The position numbers and the translations under genes are program-made. 64,000 nucleotides of DNA from Delphinapterus leucas (taxonomy: Eukaryota; Chordata; Mammalia; Artiodactyla; Monodontidae), in contig NW_022098021.1 of assembly GCF_002288925.2 (NCBI RefSeq), positions 7,468,383 through 7,532,382 on the forward strand. The letters run 5' to 3'. The notes under the pieces were generated by a model, which saw only the letters and a program-made list of their open reading frames with translations, did not search any database and was not told the DNA's origin. This document shows positions 56,689 to 64,000 of this stretch, one piece after another (the first letter of the stretch is position 1; every line of letters begins with the position of its first letter).

Positions 56689-57139
56689 AAAGATGTGTAG
56701 AGACGTGGATGGACCTAGAGACTGTCATACAGAGTGAAGTCAGTCAGAAAGAGAAAAACAAATATCGCATATTATAACACTTATATGTGGAATCTAGAAA
56801 AATGGTAGAGATGATCTTATTTGCAAAGCAGAAATAGAGACACAGACATAGAGGTCAAATGTATGGATACCAAGGGGAAGAGGGGGTGGGATGAATTGGG
56901 AGATTGGGATTGACATATATACACTATTGGTACTATATATAAAATGGATAAGTAATGAGAACCTACTGTATAGCACAGGAAACTCTGCTCAGTGCTCTGT
57001 GGTGACCTAAATGGGAAGGAAATCTAAAAAAGAGGATATATGTATACATATAGCTGATTCACTTTGCTGTACAGTAGAAACTAACACAACATTGTAAAGC
57101 AACTCTACTCCAATAACAATTAATTAAAAAATAAAGATG
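56689..57139 (+). mobile_element. 5'-truncated L1 of cetartiodactyl type
   Basis: The body starts inside the ORF2 C-terminus, spelling WMDLETVIQSEVSQKEK, and runs through the 3' UTR ('agaacctactgtatagcaca', 'cactttgctgtacagtagaa') to an A-rich tail. The 7-bp duplication 'aaagatg' lies at 56689-56695 and 57133-57139; the left edge TTTT/AAAG fits the L1 endonuclease. Confidence 0.9.
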
Positions 57140-57724
57140 AAAACTCCTAGGGCAAGAAGGGGTCACTGGGAAGGAAGAACTTAAGCTTAATAATGATCTG
57201 TGGGGTGATTTTCTGGAGAGGAAAGCATGCTTTGTTCAGGTGGCGATCCTCCTGGGGAATTCCATGGAAGCCAGGGAAGACAGCCTCCCCAGTCATCCCC
57301 CCACCCAAGGGTTGTCTCACACTCATCCAGGCAGGTGGCTGGAGACAGCACTGGTAATGGGTGGACGGTGGGCTAGCCCAGAGCTGCCCTGCAGCCCTGA
57401 GAGGCTGTCCCTCCATCACTGTGGTCCCTGGTCACTGCAGTGGGCAGAACGCACATGACCCCTCCCTTCCTTTCGTCTCCTCCAAGCATGTCTCTGTTGC
57501 ACCCGTGTTCAATTTTAGCCTCAACATCTGTCCTTCACCACAGGCTCCTCACATCTCTGTGGGAATTTAATGATCAAGAGATGAAGACAGGCCCCATGTG
57601 AAGGGATGATTCACACCCTTTCACTTGACAATCTCAGTCTCAAACCTGCCAGGGAGTGATTTGTGATGTAGCTATTTTTTCCCAAGTTCAGAGTGAGGGC
57701 AGCCAACGGAGGACCAGGTGGGTA
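57140..57724. other. Unique sequence, nothing recognised
   Basis: No repeat or exon was recognised. Confidence 0.45.
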
Positions 57725-58080
57725 TCTTAGTCTGTTCTGGCTGCTATAACAAAAACCACAGACTGAGTGGCTTACAAACAACAGAAACTTATTTCTCACA
57801 GTTCTGGGGGCTGCAAGTCCAAGATCAGAGTGCCAGCATGTCAGCTGAGGGCCCTCTTCTGGGTTGCAGATTTCTGGTTGTGTCCTCACATGGTTACAAC
57901 AGCCAGGGAGCTGGGAGCTCTCTGAGCATCTTTTGTAAGGGCACTAATCCTATTTATAAGAGCTCCACCCTCATGACCTGAGCACCTCCCAAAGGCTTCA
58001 TCTCCAAATACCATCATGTTTCAGCATTAGGATTTCAACATATGAATTTTGGGGGGACACAAACATTTAGGCCACAGCAG
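57725..58080. mobile_element. Ancient L1M-type interspersed repeat
   Basis: 'tctgttctggctgctataac', 'agaaacttatttctcacagt', 'tcatgacctgagcacctccc' and 'caacatatgaattttggggg' are a very common mammalian repeat pattern, moderately preserved. Subfamily unassigned. Confidence 0.65.
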
Positions 58081-58274
58081 TAGGAGACCAAATGTCTCTT
58101 GCCTGGTGACAAAGACTTCTAACTGGTTTCCACTCTTGTCCCTTTCAATTTCTTCTCTTCACACCAGCCAGAGTGAACCCGTTGAATTGTAAGTCAGACC
58201 AGGATCCTCCAATGTTCAGGAAATTCAATGGCATCCAACCTTATTACTCAAAATAAATAGCAAAGTCCTAGTAT

Positions 58275-58400
58275 GTGTCCTAATGTGCACACGTGAGCCA
58301 CCGAGAATCTTGTGAAGATGCAGATCCTGACTTGGGCCTGGGGTAGGGCCTGAGATTCTGCATTTCTATCAAACTCGGTAGTTGTTGGATGTACTAGGTG
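58275..58400. mobile_element. hAT-Charlie MITE fragment (MER20-like)
   Basis: 'agaatcttgtgaagatgcag' and 'gtagggcctgagattctgca' with 'tttctatcaa' follow part of a MER20-type element. Confidence 0.45.
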
Positions 58401-58494
58401 TGCTATTAATCTCTCTCATGATGGGCGAGGAATTAGATATACTTTCACCAGTCATAGCAGGTGCCCAAATGTTTTTGAATAAATTAAAAGTAAG

Positions 58495-59110
58495 AACTGA
58501 GCGCTCTCTGTGCCAGGGACTGGACTGAGTGTTATACTTACCTTATTTTCATACTTCTGTGATGGTTAGTTTGGTCATCGTAGCCAGGCTATAGTACTCA
58601 GTTCTTTAACCAAAGACTAATCTAGGCTTTGCTGCGAAGGCATTTTGTAGATGTGGCTAACATCTCCTATCAGTTGCTCTTAAGGAAAGGAGATTACCCT
58701 CCGTAAGATGGGTGGGCCTCATCCAATCAGTTGAAAGGCCTTATGAGCCAAAACTGAGGTTTCCTAGAGAAGAAGAAATTCTTCAGAGTATCAACTCCTG
58801 CCTGAGTTTCCAGCCTGACTCATGGCTTCTGACTTGCCAGCCCCCATAATCCTGTAAGCCAACTCCTTAAAATAAATCTCTTAATATATATGAAGGATAT
58901 ATCTATATATAGAGATGGAGATATTCTGTTTCTCTGGAGAACCCTGATACATCTTCTAACAATTCTATGATTAGCTCCGTTTTGCAACTGAGGAATCTGA
59001 GGCTCAGAGATGTTGAGTTAGGGGATTTCCTCCAAGTCCCAGTTAGTAAGAGGCAGAGCTGGGTCTGTCTGTTTCCAAAATCTGTGGTTTAAGTGCCCCA
59101 ATCCATGGCC
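58495..59110 (-). mobile_element. MIR SINE, antisense, split by an insertion
   Basis: Left part 'actgagcgctctctgtgcca'; right part from 58955 'caattctatgattagctccg', 'tgaggctcagagatgttgag', 'gtaagaggcagagctgggtc'. One MIR with 58561-58954 inserted. Confidence 0.75.
58561..58954. mobile_element. Ancient L1M-type repeat nested in MIR
   Basis: 'tgatggttagtttggtcatc', 'gggcctcatccaatcagttg', 'tgacttgccagcccccataa' and the end 'ctgtttctctggagaaccct' are a familiar mammalian repeat with a TA-rich segment near its end. Subfamily unassigned. Confidence 0.6.
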
Positions 59111-59419
59111 TCACCAGGGCAGCTGAAATAAAAGAAGTCCAGCCAGGGAGGGCTGGAGAAATGAGTGCTGAAGTGTATATGTCAGCTCTGTAGTCATTCC
59201 TGAAGGGTTCCCAGGAGTTTGAGTTGAAGATGGACTCTTGATTCTTGGAGAACCAGCTTCTTCACAACCTGGACATCGCTGACAAACCAATGCTGGCTGC
59301 TGCTCAACTCTTTCGGCTGCCGCTCACCCTGTGGGCATCCCGGCCAGCCTGGCCCACCTGCCCCTTCGTCAGCACCTGGACCACACGCGTCCCCAGCACA
59401 CCTGCTCCCCGCTGCAGGG
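59111..59419. other. Unique sequence, nothing recognised
   Basis: No repeat or exon was identified. Confidence 0.45.
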
Positions 59420-59570
59420 TAACTGTTGACCGGTCCGTCTCCCCCACGTTTCTGTCTCAAGGGCAGGACCATGTGTTCATCTCTATCACTGGGGAATTCC
59501 AGACACATGACTCAGTGCTTGGCACGTACTTCTCCCCCGTAAGCATGTGTTGAAGGAAGTCATGAATGGC
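59420..59570 (+). mobile_element. L2 LINE 3' end
   Basis: 'caagggcaggaccatgtgtt', 'actcagtgcttggcacgtac' and 'gcatgtgttgaaggaagtc' are the L2 3' end. Confidence 0.55.
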
Positions 59571-60124
59571 TGCTGTGAATGTTTCCACTTTGCAGGGTGA
59601 TTTGAACTTGTCTCCATCCTCCATTTCTGGGAAAGTGCTGAAAAGGGGCCAATAGCCCCAAGACTTGCAGTCATTATGGAAGCAGATCTCAGATTTCAGC
59701 TGTTGGATGAGCTGCCAGTGACTGCACAAGCAACCTGCTGCTTATTATCAGCGAAGACCTTGCCCGGGGCCTCCAAGGGCCAGGAAGGCACAGCCAGAGA
59801 CACCAGCCTGCTCCTGGGTGGTCTTCACCCAGGAAATCCACGTTCACTGCACCCCCCCTTGGAGTGCACTGTCAGAGTCAACAACCTAGGGACAGATTTG
59901 CAAAGGCCTGTCATCCAGTATGTAACAAGGGCAAACCTTTAGAAAATGCGCATTCCTTTAGACTCAGTAAACATCCACAGGACAGGCAGAAACCAGCCCT
60001 TGGGATAGAGCGAGCTGGGCCAGACAGGGGTACGGAGTGCTCGGTGTTTGTCATGTGACTGTTGGGCTGTCGCCCAGAGTCGGCTGGGGAATTCTCAGAG
60101 TCAGGTGATCTGGTGTGATGTGTA
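59571..60124. other. Unique sequence, nothing recognised
   Basis: No repeat or exon was recognised. Confidence 0.45.
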
Positions 60125-60235
60125 AAATCATGATATAGTAAAAAGAGCACTGGTTTGGGGGTTTGATGATCTGGGCAAATTCTTAAACCCTCCAGGCCTT
60201 AATTTCATTATTAGGGTAATTGGTCATCAGGGGCT
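60125..60235 (+). mobile_element. MIR SINE
   Basis: 'atagtaaaaagagcactggt' and 'caggccttaatttcattatt' with 'agggtaattgg' match the MIR 5' half and core. Confidence 0.65.
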
Positions 60236-60879
60236 TCCCTGGATGTTAAGGCAGGATTGCCTCGAACCTCCACTTGGGCAGCGTGGATGTCCGAAGTCCT
60301 CGCTGAGTTTGTGCAAAGCCCTGGGGACCTCCCCCCTCGGTTCCCTTTCCCTCTCACCCGGCAGCAGCTTGGATCCCAAACTCAGTCACAGCAGTTGTTT
60401 CCCCATACGCCCCGCTCTTGCTAAGATCTGTCCACCACAAGGTGGTGAGTATGGGGGGGTCCACACCGACATCACCTCCACCTCTACTCAGTGCTGCACC
60501 CGAGACCCCAGAACTTTGGACGAACCAAGGCTGCCCGGCGCTCTGCTCTAAGACGGGGCAGGTCCTCGCTGGCACCAGGGGGCCCCACTTGTGTGCTTGC
60601 GTCTTCCAGAGGGTTTGGCTAAACCACCAGTGCCCTGAGATGCTGGCCTGGGAGACCAAGCTGGTGGCCCTTGCCAGGCCACGTGCTGGAGCAGCTTCCC
60701 TCGGACCGGAGAGCCACATGGGGCCCCTCTGCTTCATCTTCTCCCAGTGTGGGTTCTTTAATGCCTTGGCGAACATGGTCGCGGTTGTGGTTCTGTTCTC
60801 CCAACATGTGGGATGAATACTGGGGTGGACGCAGCTCAAGTTCAAGGGCCTCCACTGCAGAGGAACAGGCGAATGAATC
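60236..60879. other. Unique GC-rich sequence
   Basis: Frames of 132 and 163 codons overlap on opposite strands. No domain was recognised. Confidence 0.45.
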
Positions 60880-61045
60880 AGGAAACCTGATTCCAGGGCA
60901 AGTTCCAGAATGGACCGGCTGTGTGACTTTAGGCAAGTCTCCGACCTCTCGGAGCCTCAGTTTCCACTTAAGATGGCAAAAGAGCCATGTTTTCCATTCC
61001 TTCCACAGGTTGGGTGAGGCTCAAATGAGCTAACATATGTGAAAG
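60880..61045 (+). mobile_element. MIR SINE
   Basis: 'tgtgtgactttaggcaagtc', 'cggagcctcagtttccactt' and 'ggctcaaatgagctaacata' form a clear MIR. Confidence 0.75.
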
Positions 61046-61799
61046 AACACACTTTATTTCATATGCAATCTCAATATACGGTGTTACAAAAACACAAAGC
61101 ATACGGAGGGAGCTTATCTCTCAGTGTTCACATTTAGGATTCTCCTCCTAGCTCTGCCTGGAATGGAGGTGTGGAGGGGGGTGAGCTCAAATTTTGCCAT
61201 TTTTTATCCAGAGAAACTTGGAATAAAATCTGACAATTGCTCACATAAGGAGGAAGCTGAAAGCATCAAGATAGTTAATGCTTGGTCAGATGCTCATCTT
61301 AGGAAGTGTTTGAACGATGTGACTGGGTTTGGGGTGGATTTTTTGAAATGTCCAAAGGATGCACACCCGGGCTTGAGCTTCTGTGGCTCTTGTCACAGTG
61401 GTGATGCCCTTCCTTTCCCGGCTCTGGCCGTGCACATCCACTGGCCAGTGTCCGTGCCGGCAGGTGCACCATGAACCCCTCCAACCAATCCCGCTAATCA
61501 GGCAGGCTTATCAGCAGGAAGTTTGGCTGAGTTTTCCCCTGAGTTTGGTGCCCACCTGCACCTATGGGATAATTACTGTTTTCTGACTTTCACACATGAG
61601 CTCCTTCCTTCTGGGAGATTTCTCAGGCGGATGGGTCACCTGAACTCTCCGTTTCCTCGACTCTCTCTGCCCCAAAGCACCTGTGTTTCTTTATTTTGGT
61701 ATATTCTGTTCTCTCTTCTCTTAGGATAGGAAATTGAGATTTGGGTTAGCAGTGTTAAATCTGAGATGTCCTTTCCACATCCAAGTAGAGGAGGAAGTT
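61046..61799. other. Unique sequence, nothing recognised
   Basis: A 116-codon frame (61124-61474) has no recognisable domain. Confidence 0.45.
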
Positions 61800-62190
61800 A
61801 GATACGGTATCAGTGATCTAGTGCTGCGTAACAAATGACCCCTAAACTTAGAGCTTTAAAACAAATGGTATTTCACAGTTTCTGGGGCCAGCGTCTGGGT
61901 GTGGCCTCGCCGGGTCCTGTGATTCAGGGTCTCTCGGGCTGCAGTGCTGTCCTTCACAGCTTTGGGCTGAGGGCCTCAGGTCCCCACTGGCTGTTGGCCA
62001 GAGGCCACGCCCAGCTCCTCGCCATGTGGGCCTGTCCTTAGGGCAGCGCGCAGCAGGCAGCTGCCTGTGTGCAGCCAGCAAAAGGAAGGGCAGGAGGGCC
62101 AGCGACGGGAGCCCTCCCGTCGCTTTGGCTGCATCCGATTTCTCAGAAGCAAGTCATGGATCCAGCCCACACTAAGGGGAGGTGAACCTC
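61800..62190. mobile_element. Ancient L1M-type interspersed repeat
   Basis: 'tgctgcgtaacaaatgaccc', 'ttcacagtttctggggccag', 'gcttcggctgcatcc'-like sequence and a terminal 'cacactaaggggaggtgaac' follow a common old mammalian repeat. Subfamily unassigned. Confidence 0.5.
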
Positions 62191-63024
62191 AAGCGGAGAG
62201 AACCACAGGGGTCATCCCAGAGGCTGCCCCAGGATGCCAGGCTGGGGTTCCAGGGAGGAGCGGGGAGCTGCCAGGCCGCTTAGAGACAAGCTACCAAGAG
62301 TGAACGTCTACACCAGAGAAGAACTTGGAGGGCTGAGCCTTGAGGAATCAGAATCTGGGAAGGAACAAACAGGAGGGGACCAGGACCAGGAGGGCCAGTG
62401 AGGTCGGATGGGCAGGGTGGGCTGCGAGGGATCAGAGATGCACAGTGAGACGTGGAAGGGGAGGGGCTCCCAGCTCCATGGACGCAGGGGGATGGAGGTG
62501 GAAGGTGGGGAGCAGGGAGTGAGCCCCAGCCCCCTGGCCACTCCCGGCGTTCTGCTCTTAAAGAGGTTGTTCGCTGAAAAGAGGAGCCCTTCTCCATCCT
62601 CAGAGCTCAGCAGCCCCTCGTCCCCACACCCAACCATTTAAATAATGGACAGTAAGCTGGTGGTCAGCCCTCTTAGCTTACGGCTGGCAGGGAGTCCTGG
62701 GAAAGGGGCAGGGGGCAGGCATACAATCCAGGAAGCATCTGCATAAGAGGGAGAGGGGGGTCGCTGCTTCCCCTGATCAGTGCATTTAGGCCTCAGCAGG
62801 CAGGACCGCTTGGGCCAGCACAGGAGCTGCGGGAGCAAAGCCGTTGACTTTGCTCCGAGCCCCCCCAGAGCTGAATTCCCAGCCAGGCAGTCAGATGGGA
62901 AAAGGTGCAATTAAGCAACAGAAACAAAGAAGGACATAAGGACAGGCAGGCAGGGAACTGGCGGCAGCGTGAGAACGACTGTTTCCTGTCTTCCAGGGCA
63001 CTCCCCTGACTTAAGATGCCAGGT
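62191..63024. other. Unique sequence, nothing recognised
   Basis: GC-rich with chance frames on both strands. No repeat or exon was identified. Confidence 0.45.
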
Positions 63025-63900
63025 GTCCATTCATTCATTCATTCAGGAAATATTTATGGAACAGCTTCTATGCCTCAAGTCCGGTGTAGATGCCAGGAAT
63101 CAACAGTAAGCAGAAATCGACCATGGTCTTGTCCTCGAGGAGCTTAAGTCTGGAAGAGGAGGCAGACACGAATGATGCGGCCACACAGATTCATAAGCAT
63201 TAGAGTGCTGGCAACTGACAAGAACTCTCCTCGACCCTGTGGTAGCCGGGCTCCTCGACTAGATGCTGGGCTCGCATGGCGCGTCTTAGCAAGAAGCCTG
63301 CTAAGTTAGCATAGTGAGACTCCCCCTACCCTTGATTCCTGATCACCTAAGATATGGGATTGAATTCCTCATCCCCCGCCCTTGACACCTGACCATGCTG
63401 GCCTGCCTTCAGATAGGCTTATTAAGTCGGGTTAGCAAAAAGCCCTGCCCTTGATGTCTCCTGTTAGTAATTTCCATCCACTGACCCCCTCACTCTGCTG
63501 GTTGGCTATAACCCCACACTTGTCTTTGTGTTGGGAGCTGAGCCTGGTCTCTCTCCTACTGTAAAAGTCTCAACACTATTGCTGATCCAGAATAAGTCTT
63601 CCTCACCATTTTAACAAGTGTCGGAATAAGATTTTCTCTCACCTAGCTGCTGCGAACGGGAGATGCTTGATGCTGTGGAAGCAAGTGAATAGGGGGATCT
63701 GAGCTTGTCAGGGAAGTCAAGGAAGGCTTGTCTGAGGAACGAGGCTTGAGCTGAGACCGAATGGCTTAAGGCAGGATGGAAGCGGGATGTTAAAATTGGT
63801 CCAGAACTTGGAAATAAAGCAAGAGGGTGACTGCACGACCTTTCAGGGTCAAATTGGAACATTGTTGAAAAGGCCCACGCTAGAACCATCTGGAGGAACA
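63025..63900 (-). mobile_element. L2 LINE, antisense, split by a probable LTR
   Basis: The left part has CATT units, 'ggaaatatttatggaacagc' and 'cgaggagcttaagtctgga'; the right part from about 63655 has 'gatgctgtggaagcaagtga', 'gtcaaggaaggcttgtctga' and 'cttgagctgagaccgaatgg'. Joined, they follow one antisense L2. Confidence 0.7.
63220..63650 (+). mobile_element. Probable solo LTR of an endogenous retrovirus
   Basis: About 410-430 bp of non-L2 sequence interrupts the L2. It has a TATA-like 'ggctataaccccac', a downstream 'agaataagtcttcc' polyadenylation-like signal and the overall order of a gamma-type LTR. No internal viral gene is present, so a solo LTR left by recombination is most likely. 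The exact TG...CA ends and the short target duplication were not pinned down; 'tgctggcaac' and 'tgctgcgaac' on either side are the best candidates. Confidence 0.5.
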
Positions 63901-64000
63901 AAGCTGGTTTGACCTACTCATTACTTGTGATTAGGGCCCAAGTTCTGCCAAGTTAGAAGTTGACTTGTAGACAATCAGTCAGCCGCAGGTGATTTGTTTG

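Noticed and set aside
56696..57132. Functional reverse-transcriptase gene
   Set aside because: Only the last ORF2 codons and the 3' UTR are present; this is a 5'-truncated L1 copy.
60228..60250. SINE head, from 'ggggcttccctgg'
   Set aside because: Only about 13 bases match and the sequence then diverges; there is no B-box, tail or duplication.

Overview
This window reads as vertebrate, specifically mammalian, nuclear DNA with no convincing protein-coding exon, rRNA, tRNA or snRNA gene. The organism is most likely a cetacean, probably a toothed whale. The evidence is the many tRNA-derived SINEs of the CHR (cetacean-hippo-ruminant) type, including three of the short class whose 3' end reads TACCGC directly before the A-tail, which I know from whales and dolphins. 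No BovB or Bov-tA elements typical of cattle and sheep were seen. I infer intergenic or deep intronic DNA.

Layout. 1-7.3 kb: ancient L2, MIR and hAT (MER5A-like) relics in otherwise unique sequence. 7.3-16 kb: young SINEs (7.4 and 11.9 kb), an older SINE (15.6 kb), L2 relics, and MIRs interrupted by an L1M-type fragment and by a Tc1/mariner-like transposon. 16-23.8 kb: mostly unique, with a pair of related ~120-bp segments at 18.7 and 20.6 kb and a CpG-rich spot carrying a strong CTCF-like motif at 20.17 kb. 23.8-28.3 kb: two SINEs, one apparently with a 3' transduction, L2 relics, a 46-bp tandem triplication and a short L1 insertion. 28.6-29.1 kb: CpG-rich block with a GC box. 29.5-34.7 kb: a stack of antisense L1 fragments; a 42-bp minisatellite with higher-order structure has grown inside one L1, and a SINE has inserted into the same L1. 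34.7-47 kb: L2 copies, five full or nearly full SINEs plus two partial ones, and microsatellites; one SINE (46 kb) carries a second apparent 3' transduction. 47-64 kb: MIR and L2 relics, a palindromic DNA transposon, a 5'-truncated L1, L1M-type fragments and a probable solo LTR nested in an L2.

Nothing here forms an operon or pathway. The biology is retrotransposition history. The long open frames (up to 254 aa) are by-products of the in-phase 42-bp array or of SINE and GC-rich sequence. Names of ancient repeat families come from memory of their consensus sequences and were not searched; boundaries of old elements are approximate, while boundaries with target-site duplications are exact to a few bases.
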